Translations under genes and position numbers: made by a program
Shown: positions 16,584 through 26,190 of the stretch, piece after piece
Layout of the letters: each line of letters starts with the position of its first letter
Numbering within the stretch: the stretch's first letter is position 1
NCBI GenBank assembly: GCA_965223165.1
Contig: CBDCVQ010000016.1
Location: 248,001-312,000, forward strand
Direction of reading: 5' to 3'
DNA: 64,000 nt
Source of the DNA: JABDMH01 sp965223165
GTDB lineage: Bacteria; Bacteroidota; Bacteroidia; Chitinophagales; Saprospiraceae
The notes under the pieces: model-generated
Told to the model about the DNA's origin: nothing
Seen by the model: only the letters and a program-made list of their open reading frames with translations
Databases searched by the model: none

Positions 16584-17525
16584 ATGCCTGAAGTGCAAAG
16601 AATCCACTGCCTTATCATAGGTTCCGGTCCCGCCGGATACACGGCGGCCATCTATGCGGCTAGGGCCGGTCTGAAGCCTGTGCTGTATACCGGGCAGGAG
16701 CCAGGGGGTCAGTTGATGATCACCACGGATGTGGAGAACTATCCCGGTTATCCCGACGGAATTATGGGGCCCGAAATGATGGAGCACTTTCGGAAACAGG
16801 CAGAGCGATTTGGTACGGATATCCGTATGGAGCTGATCACCAAAGTGGATCTGACCGGACCGGTGCACAAGGCATGGAGCGAGGCAGGTACCGAGCTGCA
16901 CGCCGATACCATTATCATATCTACCGGCGCGAGTGCCAAGTGGCTTGGATTGGAATCCGAGACCCGATTGGCCAATCAGGGTGTGTCAGCCTGCGCCGTC
17001 TGCGATGGGTTCTTCTTTAAAGGGACCGAGGTCGCAGTCGTCGGTGGTGGCGACACCGCTGCGGAAGAGGCCCTGTACTTGGCTAAACTTTGTCCTAAGG
17101 TGCATCTCCTGGTACGTCGGGACGAAATGCGGGCCTCCAAGATCATGCAAGATCGGGTCAAAGCCGCAGAAAATATTGTCATCCATTGGAATACGTCGAC
17201 GGACGAGATTTTGGGAGCAGCTGAGGTCGAAGGTGTTCGCGTGGTGAACAATGTGACTGGCGAGAAATCGGAGATTGCCATCAAGGGTTTCTTTGTCGCC
17301 ATTGGGCACAAACCCAACACGGACCTTTTTAAAGCTTGGCTGGATATGGATGAGACCGGCTACCTGATCACTCAAGCGGATACGGCCCATACCAATGTAG
17401 AGGGGGTATTTGCTAGTGGCGATGCGCAGGACAAGGTCTATCGGCAGGCCGTCACTGCCGCGGGCACAGGTTGTATGGCGGCGCTGGACGCAGAGAGATA
17501 CCTTACCGAAAAAGGAATCATATAA
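16584..17525 (+). CDS. trxB: Thioredoxin reductase
   Basis: NADPH-dependent flavoenzyme that reduces thioredoxin. FAD-binding GSGPAGYTAAIYAARAG is near the N-terminus, the redox pair is CAVC at about 137-140, the NADPH-binding GGGDTAAEEA follows, and the C-terminal FAD motif is GVFASGDAQD. About 313 residues, full length. The ATG at 16584 is preferred over an in-frame TTG two codons earlier. Followed 27 bases later by fba on the same strand. Confidence 0.95.
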   Translation: MPEVQRIHCLIIGSGPAGYTAAIYAARAGLKPVLYTGQEPGGQLMITTDVENYPGYPDGIMGPEMMEHFRKQAERFGTDIRMELITKVDLTGPVHKAWSEAGTELHADTIIISTGASAKWLGLESETRLANQGVSACAVCDGFFFKGTEVAVVGGGDTAAEEALYLAKLCPKVHLLVRRDEMRASKIMQDRVKAAENIVIHWNTSTDEILGAAEVEGVRVVNNVTGEKSEIAIKGFFVAIGHKPNTDLFKAWLDMDETGYLITQADTAHTNVEGVFASGDAQDKVYRQAVTAAGTGCMAALDAERYLTEKGII

Positions 17526-17552
17526 TCTTCAAAAAAGAAACAATTACAACAA

Positions 17553-18626
17553 ATGACTACGAAAACCACATTTAGGCCCGGCGTACTTCATGGACAAGAA
17601 GTGACGGACCTATTGCGATATGCCAATGAAAATGACTTTGCCCTTCCCGCCGTCAATGTCGTGGGGACCAACTCCGTCAACGCGGTCCTGGAGACCGCAC
17701 GGGACGTAAACTCGCCGGTGATGGTGCAGTTTTCCAATGGAGGCGCGGTCTTCTTTGCTGGCAAGGGACTGTCCAATGAGGGACAGAAAGCAGCAATCAT
17801 GGGTGGTATCTCAGGAGCCATGCACGTGCACACTATGGCCGCCCAGTACGGGGTGCCGGTGATCTTGCATACCGATCACTGCGCCAAGAAGCTCCTATCC
17901 TGGATAGATGGCCTCCTGGAGGCCGGCGAGAAATTCTATGCGTCTCGAGGCTATCCTTTGTACAGTTCACACATGCTGGATCTGTCCGAGGAGCCTATCG
18001 AAGAAAACATCGAAATCAGCAAGCGCTACCTGGAGCGGATGTCAAAGATCGGCATGACCCTCGAAATCGAGCTCGGAGTCACCGGTGGAGAAGAAGATGG
18101 AGTGGATAACACCGATGTCGACAGCTCGAGACTGTACACACAACCAGAGGAGGTAGCTTATGCGTATGAAGAGCTAAGCAAGGTGAGTGACCGATTTACC
18201 GTGGCAGCCGCATTTGGCAATGTGCACGGTGTCTACAAGCCGGGCAATGTAGAACTGAGGCCCATCATCCTCAAGAATTCGCAGGATCACGTGCAGGAGA
18301 AATTTGGCACGGGGCCCAATCCGATCAATTTTGTCTTTCATGGCGGCTCGGGCTCCTCGCAGGAAGAGATCCGCGAGGCGATTGGTTACGGGGCTATCAA
18401 GATGAATATCGATACCGATATGCAATGGGCCTTTTGGACAGGCGTGCGGGACTACTATGAGGGTAAGCGGGACTACATGCAGAGCCAGATAGGTAATCCG
18501 GACGGTGACGACAAGCCCAATAAAAAGTCCTATGATCCACGTCAGTGGCTGAGAGCGGGTGAGAATGCCTTTGTGGCCCGGTTGAAGCAAGCCTTCGAGG
18601 ATCTCAATTGCATGGATCGATTGTAA
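17553..18626 (+). CDS. fbaA: Class II fructose-bisphosphate aldolase
   Basis: Zinc-dependent aldolase interconverting fructose-1,6-bisphosphate with two triose phosphates. At 357 residues it is the long class IIA (E. coli FbaA) form. Catalytic Asp108 and zinc ligand His109 lie in LHTDHCAKK; further zinc histidines are His225 (GNVHG) and His263 (FHGGSG). NIDTDMQWAFW supplies phosphate-binding residues. Complete gene, probably cotranscribed with trxB. Confidence 0.96.
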   Translation: MTTKTTFRPGVLHGQEVTDLLRYANENDFALPAVNVVGTNSVNAVLETARDVNSPVMVQFSNGGAVFFAGKGLSNEGQKAAIMGGISGAMHVHTMAAQYGVPVILHTDHCAKKLLSWIDGLLEAGEKFYASRGYPLYSSHMLDLSEEPIEENIEISKRYLERMSKIGMTLEIELGVTGGEEDGVDNTDVDSSRLYTQPEEVAYAYEELSKVSDRFTVAAAFGNVHGVYKPGNVELRPIILKNSQDHVQEKFGTGPNPINFVFHGGSGSSQEEIREAIGYGAIKMNIDTDMQWAFWTGVRDYYEGKRDYMQSQIGNPDGDDKPNKKSYDPRQWLRAGENAFVARLKQAFEDLNCMDRL

Positions 18627-18684
18627 AAGTGTCCTGAGTCTATGACCAAGCACAGGGGGTATCGCCTTTGCCCGCAGCCTGGTC

Positions 18685-18701
18685 CATCACTGTCAGTGAT
18701 G
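18685..18701. terminator. Palindrome between convergent fbaA and dnaG
   Basis: CATCACTG and CAGTGATG flank a single T, giving a strong inverted repeat in the 79-base gap between two convergent genes. There is no clear T-tract on either strand, so termination is inferred from position. Confidence 0.35.
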
Positions 18702-18705
18702 ATGG

Positions 18706-20664
18706 TCAGAGTACGACCGTGTTGAGTTTTTCAGCGATTTCGTTTCTCTTTTCCATCAAAACGCTTTGTACCTGAAGGTGCTTCAGGACCTCGGACTCGT
18801 TGCTGGCCTCTTGGTATTCCTTGATCTTGGCGAGATTCTCCTCACTCATCTTTTGGTACTTGCGCAGGGTAAAGCGCAGCAGCGCCTGCGTCGTGTCCCG
18901 CTCAATGTTCTCATCGGGTTCGGGTTGTGTCTCTAGCCGGATGCCCCATTTCTCCTGCCAGTTCTCGCTGTACTCGTAGGGTGTGGCGCAAAATTCAACG
19001 GCTAGCGACGCGATCTCAGCGCTGGAGTGCTGCAGAAAGTAGTCCGTATCTACTTTCAAGCCCTGGGACAGACGCTCACCGTACTCCGTGGCCAGCTGGG
19101 CGTACAGCTGATTGTCAAAAGCCGGGATGGTTTCCTGTATGCTGGACAGTAGATAGGCTGCCACCGAGAGTGCGTCCGTGTCAGCCCCCATCAATTTGTG
19201 TCCAAACAGCACAAGAATCCGGGCGATGTCTCGCTCTTGAAATTCATCGGTGGCCTGAGCGCCCGCGGTACTTTGGGGCTGACTTGAGGCTCTTTGTCGC
19301 GCCAAGTAGTCCGCCTCCAATTGGTGGTCCGTATGCGCCTCCCGGATACGTTCGACCCTGCGATCTCGCACCCTTTTGCTCATCGCCTTGTTGGTCTCGT
19401 CCACCAATATCTGCTCATCTACGCTAAGTAGGCCGGCACATTGGCGGAGATAGACGGCGCGCTTGATGGGGTCTGGTATACAGGACAAGCTGGTCACGAT
19501 ATCTTTGATCAGGGAAGCCTTCTTGACAGGATCACCGGCGGACTCTTCCAGCACCAGATTTGTCTTAAAGAGGATGAAGTCCTTGGCCTCCTGCTCGAGA
19601 TACTCCCGAAAGCTGGCACTACCCACAGTGCTGAGATAGCTGTCGGGGTCCTCTCCGTCAGGCAACATGACAACCTGGACGTTCATATCCTGTTCCAGCA
19701 CCAGGTCAATGCCACGTATCGCCGCCTTCACGCCCGCAGTATCCCCATCGTAAAGCATCGTGATCTGGGGGCTGTATCTCTTGACCAGCTTGATCTGGTC
19801 GGGCGTCAGTGCGGTACCCGATGAAGCCACCACGTTTTCAATACCCGATTGATGCATCGCCAGCACATCGGTGTAGCCCTCGACCAGGATGCAAAAGTCC
19901 TCTTTGCGGATCGCCTGCTTGGCCAAGTGCAAGCCATACAGCACCTTGCTCTTGTGATAGACGTCTGACTCTTTGGAGTTGATGTACTTCGGCGATTTTT
20001 TGCGCTGGCTCAATTGTCGCCCGGCAAAGGCCACTACCTTGCCGGAGAGATTGTGAATCGGAATGATCACCCGATTGAAAAAGAAGTCCCGGTCGCGGTC
20101 AGTCGTCAGGCCCAGTTTACGCAGTAAATCAATATTGTAGCCCTGATCCACTGCCGACTGAGTCAGGGCATCACCCGAAGGCGGAGCAAAGCCAAGCTCA
20201 AACTGCTGGATGGTCTTGAGGATCAGCCCTCGCTCCTTGAAGTAGCTCAGTCCGATGCTCTTTCCCAGGTCAGTCTCAAATAGCTGCTTCTGGTAGAATT
20301 CGCTGGCATATTGGTTGATCAGGTAAAGACTGTCCCGTTCCAGTTTTTCCGCCTCATATTCTGCCGGAACGCCGGTCTCTTCGATCTCGATGTTGTACTT
20401 CTTAGCCAGATATCGCAGGGCCTCGGGGTAGGAGAACCCTTCATGCTCCATCAAGAAATTGACTCCGTTACCTCCTTTTCCGCATCCAAAGCACTTGTAG
20501 ATATTGCGCGTGGGCGACACGGTAAATGAGGGGGTCTTTTCGTCGTGAAAGGGGCAGAGTCCCTTGTAGTTGACTCCCCGCTTCGTCAGATTCACAAACT
20601 CTTCGACGACCTCCTCAATGCGTATCGCTTGGAATATGGCGTCGATAGAATGCTGAGATATCAT
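18706..20664 (-). CDS. dnaG: DNA primase
   Basis: Makes RNA primers for replication. N-terminal CHC2 zinc finger with Cys37, His40, Cys58 and Cys61 (CPFH ... CFGCG), then the primase core, with a TOPRIM domain around residues 255-340 (LVEGYTDVLAM, the acidic DGDTAG). The C-terminal part of about 200 residues is the variable helicase-interaction region. 652 residues is normal. It starts 24 bases after the upstream yebC stop on the same strand. Confidence 0.96.
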   Translation of the reverse strand: MISQHSIDAIFQAIRIEEVVEEFVNLTKRGVNYKGLCPFHDEKTPSFTVSPTRNIYKCFGCGKGGNGVNFLMEHEGFSYPEALRYLAKKYNIEIEETGVPAEYEAEKLERDSLYLINQYASEFYQKQLFETDLGKSIGLSYFKERGLILKTIQQFELGFAPPSGDALTQSAVDQGYNIDLLRKLGLTTDRDRDFFFNRVIIPIHNLSGKVVAFAGRQLSQRKKSPKYINSKESDVYHKSKVLYGLHLAKQAIRKEDFCILVEGYTDVLAMHQSGIENVVASSGTALTPDQIKLVKRYSPQITMLYDGDTAGVKAAIRGIDLVLEQDMNVQVVMLPDGEDPDSYLSTVGSASFREYLEQEAKDFILFKTNLVLEESAGDPVKKASLIKDIVTSLSCIPDPIKRAVYLRQCAGLLSVDEQILVDETNKAMSKRVRDRRVERIREAHTDHQLEADYLARQRASSQPQSTAGAQATDEFQERDIARILVLFGHKLMGADTDALSVAAYLLSSIQETIPAFDNQLYAQLATEYGERLSQGLKVDTDYFLQHSSAEIASLAVEFCATPYEYSENWQEKWGIRLETQPEPDENIERDTTQALLRFTLRKYQKMSEENLAKIKEYQEASNESEVLKHLQVQSVLMEKRNEIAEKLNTVVL

Positions 20665-20688
20665 GCGTAGATGGGAGAAAGGACAGCC

Positions 20689-21450
20689 TTAATCCTCCTG
20701 CTCGAGTACGGCCTCCAGCTCGCTGGTCATTTCCAAATTATGAAAGACATTTTGTACATCGTCATCATCCTCCAGTGAATCGATTAGGGCCAAAGCGGTC
20801 TTTGCGTCGCTCACAGACAGGGTAGTGGTCGTAGTCGGAATTCGCTCCAGGGTGGCGCTCTGCGGCTCAATGTTCAGGTCCTCCAGCTTCTTCTGCATGA
20901 CCCCAAAATCCTCAAAGGCCACGGTCACGGTGATTTCACCCAACGCCTGATCGACGTCAATTTCTTCGGCTCCTCCATCGATCAGTTCTAGCTCCAGCTC
21001 CTCCAGATCATGGTCCGCTGACATCAAAGTAAAGATGCCTTTTCGATCAAACAAAAAGTCCACCGACCCAGTCGTGGCCAGGTTGCCTCCACGCTTGTTA
21101 AAGATGGCCCTGACGCTCGAAACCGTCCGATTGATATTGTCGGTGGTGCACTCCACAAAGACCGCCACACCACCCGGTGCATAACCTTCGTAGGTGGGTT
21201 GCATCAGCGCTTCTCCACTCGAATCCAGGGCCTTCTTGATGGCTCGCTCAATGTTCTCCTTGGGCATGTTGACCCCCTTGGCATTTGTTAAGGCCACGCG
21301 CAATCTGGGATTGAAATCCGGATCGCCGCTATTGCCCTCTTTGACTGCCACCGTGATCTCCTTGATGATGCGGCTGAACTCCTTGGAGCGCTTAGCATCA
21401 GCTACGCCTTTCTTCCTTTTGATCTTGGACCACTTATTATGACCTGCCAT
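20689..21450 (-). CDS. YebC/PmpR family regulatory protein
   Basis: The N-terminus MAGHNKWSKIKRKKG and the block NAKGVNMPKENIERAIKKA identify the YebC family. Members act as transcription regulators or, as recently shown for YebC-type proteins, assist ribosomes at proline-rich stretches; which applies here cannot be read from sequence. 253 residues with a long acidic C-terminus. First gene of a yebC-dnaG minus-strand pair; the foldback element copy 2 begins 53 bases upstream. Confidence 0.92.
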   Translation of the reverse strand: MAGHNKWSKIKRKKGVADAKRSKEFSRIIKEITVAVKEGNSGDPDFNPRLRVALTNAKGVNMPKENIERAIKKALDSSGEALMQPTYEGYAPGGVAVFVECTTDNINRTVSSVRAIFNKRGGNLATTGSVDFLFDRKGIFTLMSADHDLEELELELIDGGAEEIDVDQALGEITVTVAFEDFGVMQKKLEDLNIEPQSATLERIPTTTTTLSVSDAKTALALIDSLEDDDDVQNVFHNLEMTSELEAVLEQED

Positions 21451-21502
21451 ACATTGGATTTCTTAACTAACAAAAATAAAGAATTGGGAGAGCTTGAACG
21501 AG

Positions 21503-21719
21503 TAGAGTTTCGCATTAGATATGTTGAATAATTCTAATAGGATTTGGTTCGCAGACGAGGCAAGACCGAACGATCTCGTAGAGTCGAGCATGACAGTGCG
21601 AGAAGTAAGGGTACCGCGAAAGCGGCTGGGTGGCTAGCCGTGGCTATGGCGAGGCTTTGCAACGAAGTATGCGGACCAAAGACATTGGAATTAGCTACAA
21701 GATTTAGTGCGAAGCTCTA
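21503..21719. mobile_element. Foldback MITE-like element, copy 2 (217 bp)
   Basis: Ends TAGAGTTTCGCATTA at left and GCGAAGCTCTA at right (one mismatch to the inverted repeat). Flanks are CGAG and CTAA, so the target duplication is no longer exact. The centre (about 21561-21645) holds three small hairpins also present in copy 3: CTCG/CGAG, GCAT/GTGC and CCGC-GAAA-GCGG. No open frame. Located between divergent yebC and arsR; the rest of the 21451-21837 gap shows nothing else. Confidence 0.82.
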
Positions 21720-21837
21720 CTAAGCCGCGATTGGCTTGTCGCGCACGTCTTGGATGCGGAGCAATGAAACCAGATCTACACGAAGACGAAATTTTTTTGG
21801 GAGGTGGTACAACAATATTGGTTAGCGAGTAGTTTAT

Positions 21838-21855
21838 TATCGTATATTTACGATA
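21838..21855 (+). promoter_or_regulatory. ArsR operator overlapping the arsRM promoter
   Basis: TATCGTA and TACGATA form a perfect 7-bp inverted repeat with a 4-base spacer, 7 bases before the arsR ATG. The spacer region also reads TATATTTA (21843-21850), close to the TAnnTTTG -7 element, so a bound repressor would block the promoter. ArsR-family repressors use such AT-rich palindromes; autoregulation is inferred. Confidence 0.65.
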
Positions 21856-21862
21856 TACAATT

Positions 21863-22180
21863 ATGGCCTATTCAAAAGCAGAAATATTTGACGCAGAAGA
21901 TCTGGAGCTGTCGCAGATGGCCAAGGCAATTAGTCACCCGGCCCGAGTAGCTATACTTCGTTTCCTGGCCAAGCAGCGATCTTGCATCTGCAACGACATC
22001 GTTCAAGCATTGCCCTTGTCACAGTCGACGGTGTCTCAGCACTTGAAAGCACTCAAGCAAGTGGGGTTGATCTCTGGCGAAATTGATGGTCCGCGGGTCT
22101 GCTACTGTCTGAATCGGCAGCGCTGTGCGAAGGCCATGCAAATGTTGACAATATTATTTCACGATATAAAATGTTGCTAA
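21863..22180 (+). CDS. arsR: ArsR-family metalloregulator
   Basis: Winged-helix repressor of 105 residues. HTH region about 25-85 (ISHPARVAILRFLA, LPLSQSTVSQHLKALKQVGLI). Cysteines at CICND (residues about 36 and 38) in the DNA-recognition half and a C-terminal CC (with a nearby CYCLNRQRC) are possible As(III) ligands. It controls its own operon through the palindrome directly upstream, by inference. arsM follows after 2 bases. Confidence 0.85.
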   Translation: MAYSKAEIFDAEDLELSQMAKAISHPARVAILRFLAKQRSCICNDIVQALPLSQSTVSQHLKALKQVGLISGEIDGPRVCYCLNRQRCAKAMQMLTILFHDIKCC

Positions 22181-22182
22181 AA

Positions 22183-23022
22183 ATGAAAGTGCAAAAGACA
22201 GAAGCAGATCTGAAGCAGATCGTGCGTGACAAATACGCCGCCATCGCGGTTAGCCAGGGCCAAAGTAGCTGCTGCGGACCATCGGGCTGCGGCACGGATT
22301 ACTCCTTCATCGGGGACGAGTATACGACGGTGGAGGGATATGTGCCCGAGGCTGATTTGGGCCTGGGATGTGGTCTACCCACGGAATTTGCCAAGATAAA
22401 GGAGGGAGATACCGTCGTTGATTTGGGATCAGGGGCAGGCAATGACTGCTTTGTCGCTCGCGCCGAAACCGGACCTTCCGGCAAAGTCATCGGGGTAGAT
22501 TTTACTCTGGAGATGGTAGAGAAAGCCCGAGCCAATGCCCAGAAGTTGGGTTACGATAACGTGCAATTTCAACTGGGTGAGATAGATCATAATCCCTTGC
22601 CTGATAACATAGCCGATGTGGTGGTGAGTAATTGTGTCTTCAATCTGGTGCCCAACCGTAGGAGGGCTTTTGAAGAGACCTTTCGCATCACCAAACCAGG
22701 TGGACACTTTAGCATCTCCGACGTGGTGGTGACGGGCCAAGTACCCACTGCGCTGCGGGATGAGGCCGAGCTCTATGCCGGCTGTGTGTCCGGTGCGATG
22801 GACAAGAAGGCGTATCTGCAGGTCATACAGGACGCCGGTTTCACCAATGTTACGCTCCAAAAAGAGCGGGTCATCGAGCTGCCGGAAGAACTCTTGGACC
22901 GATTTCTGGACAGCGAAAAGAAGCAACTATGGAAGTCAAGTCAGGTAGGCATATTCAGCATCACCGTCTACGGTGAAAAACCCAAAGACGAAGAAGCCTG
23001 TTGTGGGCCGACCTGCTGCTGA
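22183..23022 (+). CDS. arsM: Arsenite methyltransferase
   Basis: SAM-dependent enzyme that methylates As(III), a detoxification route. SAM-binding DLGSGAGND is at 80-88. Conserved arsenic-binding cysteines appear as Cys63 (GLGCG), Cys151 (SNCVFN) and Cys201 (YAGCVSG), matching the three-cysteine site of ArsM enzymes. Extra cysteine pairs lie at 30-36 (CCGPSGC) and at the very C-terminus (CCGPTCC). The ATG at 22183 is preferred; an in-frame ATG at 22171 overlaps the arsR stop. No arsenic efflux gene is adjacent. Confidence 0.92.
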   Translation: MKVQKTEADLKQIVRDKYAAIAVSQGQSSCCGPSGCGTDYSFIGDEYTTVEGYVPEADLGLGCGLPTEFAKIKEGDTVVDLGSGAGNDCFVARAETGPSGKVIGVDFTLEMVEKARANAQKLGYDNVQFQLGEIDHNPLPDNIADVVVSNCVFNLVPNRRRAFEETFRITKPGGHFSISDVVVTGQVPTALRDEAELYAGCVSGAMDKKAYLQVIQDAGFTNVTLQKERVIELPEELLDRFLDSEKKQLWKSSQVGIFSITVYGEKPKDEEACCGPTCC

Positions 23023-23052
23023 CCCACTACTTCTTAATTTAAACGAGCGCTG

Positions 23053-26000
23053 TCAGGGCTTAACTACCCGGGGTTTGACCTGCAATATCGAGATGCCCCG
23101 CTCTTCCATCATCTGATTGAGGAGTGGGATCTTCTCTTGCAAGAGCACGTCCAATGATCCGAGTTCGGCGTCTAGTTCTGCAGACACTTCTTGCTTAAAC
23201 TCGACGGCTTGATCCGTCGGCGGGAAGTCGCCTCTCTGTTGATCGGCCATCAGAAAAGCAAGCCGATTATTGATACGGATGCCGTAGTTCAGCGCATCTT
23301 GATAGCTCCTGTTTTTCGTCTGGTGAATGTTGTTCTCGATAATCTCCATGGCATCCAAAAGAGATTGGATCGAATCCAGTATCGGTCCATTTTCTTCTTC
23401 GCCCGCTAGCTTGCCCTGAAAGTACTGCAGATCAGATCGCAAGCTAGCCATGTCAATCATGGCCTGGTGCGCCTCGCTGACCTTGTCACGAACGGAGATG
23501 ATGAAGTCAAACTGCTGCTGATATTCCTGCTGGGTGGTGGAAAGACGTGGGTCGGCCGTGACCGTCAGCGGCTGCTCGATGGTGTCTCGTGCCACGACCA
23601 GCCGGGCTTTGTACTGGCCCGGCACTGCCTTGGGCCCAAGATTGGGCGAGGAATACAGGACCATGCCCGGAAACTCTTTGAAGCCCTCATAGCGCATATT
23701 CCAGACGTGTGCATTGCCTGTGGAATCAATGGCCAGGCCATTTTCGCCCTCGCTGCTGTACGCTCTGATCTGGGTGCCGTCGAGCTCCAGGACCTCCAGT
23801 TTGACCTCCTCGTCCTCCTGTAGATCTTTGATGAAGTAGTGAAATTGTACACCGTTTGGATGGTTTTCTCCATAGAGCCGGAGATTGGACCCTCCCCGGC
23901 TGGCCTCTTGTGCCAATCGATAGGCAGGCTTTGGTGCGAACAGATGAAAGCGTTGGCTAGTGATCTCGTCATTTAACTGATGGAGCGGACTCAGATCATC
24001 CAACATCCAGAAGCTTCGCCCGTGCGTGGCCGCAATAAGGCTCTTATCTCGGACGTGGAGGTCCCGGATAGAGACGATCGGCAGATTGAGTTGAAAGGGC
24101 TGCCAGGAGTTCCCGTCATTAAAGGAAATGTAGAGTCCCCATTCTGTCCCGGCATAGAGCAGGCCTGCTCGGTCGGGATCGGCTCGCACCACTCGGGTAT
24201 AGTGATGATCAGGTATGCCACGGGTGATCTTCTTCCAGGTCTTCCCGTAGTCTTTACTCACAAAGAGATACGGCCGATAGTCCCCAAACTTGTAGCTCGT
24301 GCCGGCCACGTACACTCCGCCCGGCGTGTGCGGATCGGGATCCACACTATTGAACATCAGATTCTTGGGAGCCATCGGGGGAGTGACATCACTCCAGTTC
24401 TTTCCGCCATCTGTGCTGATATGCAGGAGACCGTCATCTGATCCGGTCCAGATCAGATCTTTTTCATAGGGCGACTCTGCCGCAGCGAAGATTGTACCGT
24501 AGAACTCCACTCCCGTGTTATCCTGTGTGATGGGACCTCCGGATGACTTCAAGGTTTCCGGATCATTGCGGGTGAGATCCGGGCTGATTACCTGCCAACT
24601 CTGCCCCTCGTTGGTGCTCACATGCAGGTGGTTGGAGCCGGCATACAGCTTGTCGCCGTCGTGTGGACTGAAGAAGAGTGGAAAGTTCCAATTGAACCTG
24701 TATTTCATCACCTCGACGCCGGATCCCGCGGGATTGTCCGGCCAAACATTGGTAGACCTCACCTGACCGGTGCGATGGTCCTTTCGAAACATATATCCTT
24801 TGTAGGTGCCACCATAGACAATGTCTGGATCATCAGGGTCTGGGGCCAAATGGGCACTTTCGCCACCGGCTGACGGACTCCAATCCCGCTCGGTTATCAC
24901 CGAGCCCGACGTCCGATGCAATATGCGCACGGTGCTATTGTCCTGCTGCGCCCCGTAGATGCGAAACGGAAAGTGATTGTCCGTCGTCACGCGATAGAAC
25001 TGCGCCGTGGGCTGGTTGTGATAGGTGGTCCAATTGGTGCCGCCATCAAACGAGATCTGAGCGCCTCCGTCATCCGCCATCGCCATGCGCTGGTTGTCGT
25101 GAGGATCTATCCACAGGTCATGGTGATCACCGTGGGGTGCCCGAAAAGAGGCAAAGGTTCGTCCGCCATCTTTGGAGCGATGATAACTCACATTGAGTAC
25201 GTAGACCATGTCTTCATTCTGCGTGTCGGCATAGATCCGGGAGTAGTACCAGGCTCTTTGCCTGAGTGCGCGATCCTCGTTTACCTTGGTCCAGGTGTTT
25301 CCTCCATCGTCCGATCTGAAGACCCCGCCGTCCAGTGCTTCGATGATGGTCCAGATACGATTGGAGTTGCGTGGTGAAATGGCCACCCCTACGATGCCCC
25401 AGGTACTATCTGGCAATCCGGGATGGTCGCTGATCTCGGTCCAGGTGTCGCCACCGTCGAGGCTCTTCCACAGTCCGCTACCCGGTCCCCCACTGTCCAT
25501 CCGGTAGCCATTCCGTCTGATCTGCCACATGCCGGCAAACATGATCCGGGGATTGTTGGGATCGAAGACAAGGTCTACTGCCCCGGCTTTATCAGATACA
25601 TAGAGGATTCTCTGCCACGTATTGCCTCCATCTTTGGACCGATAAACTCCCCTTTGCTCATTGGGCTTCCAGAGATTGCCCATGGCTGCGACGTACACGA
25701 TGTCGGGATTCGTGGGATGGATGCGGATACGTCCGATATGCTCGGACGCTGACAGTCCGATGTGCGTCCAAGTTTTGCCGGCGTCCTGCGACTTCCAACA
25801 TCCCCACCCACTACTGACGTTGCCCCGCACTGTCTGCTCTCCCTCGCCCACATAAATGACATTAGGATCGCTCTCTGCCACTGCGAGTGCACCGATGGAC
25901 CCCCCAAAATAACTGTCGGAGATACAGCCCCAGGTGGCTCCTCCATCGATGGTCTTCCATACGCCACCACCGGCGGTGCCCATGTAGTACACGTTGGGCT

Positions 26001-26190
26001 GTCCGATGACGCCACTCACGGTGCCGGCACGGCCACCTCGAAAGGGCCCGACCAAACGCCACTTCATACCTTGATATAGGGACTCGTCATATTGGATGGG
26101 AGCATCCTGGGCATATGTCACTTGGGGTGCACCACAGCATAATAGGACTATCAAACTGCCTAGTGCCCAAGGGAGGTGTAACTTTCTCAT
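23053..26190 (-). CDS. Secreted VPS10/sortilin-type BNR beta-propeller protein
   Basis: A large exoprotein of about 1045 residues from the ATG at 26190, where a signal peptide starts (MRKLHLPWALGSLIVLLCC ... TYAQ). The longer frame to 26385 adds 65 residues upstream of this signal and is rejected. Two propellers' worth of BNR/Asp-box repeats follow (SxDGGxTW forms such as TIDGGATW, SKDGGNTW, STDGGKNW, SKDYGKTW) and a C-terminal helical region (about 890-1045). This family is often annotated as glycosyl hydrolase or sortilin-like; no catalytic residues can be assigned. No T9SS sorting domain seen. Confidence 0.85.
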   Translation of the reverse strand: MRKLHLPWALGSLIVLLCCGAPQVTYAQDAPIQYDESLYQGMKWRLVGPFRGGRAGTVSGVIGQPNVYYMGTAGGGVWKTIDGGATWGCISDSYFGGSIGALAVAESDPNVIYVGEGEQTVRGNVSSGWGCWKSQDAGKTWTHIGLSASEHIGRIRIHPTNPDIVYVAAMGNLWKPNEQRGVYRSKDGGNTWQRILYVSDKAGAVDLVFDPNNPRIMFAGMWQIRRNGYRMDSGGPGSGLWKSLDGGDTWTEISDHPGLPDSTWGIVGVAISPRNSNRIWTIIEALDGGVFRSDDGGNTWTKVNEDRALRQRAWYYSRIYADTQNEDMVYVLNVSYHRSKDGGRTFASFRAPHGDHHDLWIDPHDNQRMAMADDGGAQISFDGGTNWTTYHNQPTAQFYRVTTDNHFPFRIYGAQQDNSTVRILHRTSGSVITERDWSPSAGGESAHLAPDPDDPDIVYGGTYKGYMFRKDHRTGQVRSTNVWPDNPAGSGVEVMKYRFNWNFPLFFSPHDGDKLYAGSNHLHVSTNEGQSWQVISPDLTRNDPETLKSSGGPITQDNTGVEFYGTIFAAAESPYEKDLIWTGSDDGLLHISTDGGKNWSDVTPPMAPKNLMFNSVDPDPHTPGGVYVAGTSYKFGDYRPYLFVSKDYGKTWKKITRGIPDHHYTRVVRADPDRAGLLYAGTEWGLYISFNDGNSWQPFQLNLPIVSIRDLHVRDKSLIAATHGRSFWMLDDLSPLHQLNDEITSQRFHLFAPKPAYRLAQEASRGGSNLRLYGENHPNGVQFHYFIKDLQEDEEVKLEVLELDGTQIRAYSSEGENGLAIDSTGNAHVWNMRYEGFKEFPGMVLYSSPNLGPKAVPGQYKARLVVARDTIEQPLTVTADPRLSTTQQEYQQQFDFIISVRDKVSEAHQAMIDMASLRSDLQYFQGKLAGEEENGPILDSIQSLLDAMEIIENNIHQTKNRSYQDALNYGIRINNRLAFLMADQQRGDFPPTDQAVEFKQEVSAELDAELGSLDVLLQEKIPLLNQMMEERGISILQVKPRVVKP

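Noticed and set aside
22171..22182. Frameshift or fusion between arsR and arsM
   Set aside because: The overlap arises only from the upstream ATG at 22171; the ATG at 22183 gives two clean adjacent genes.
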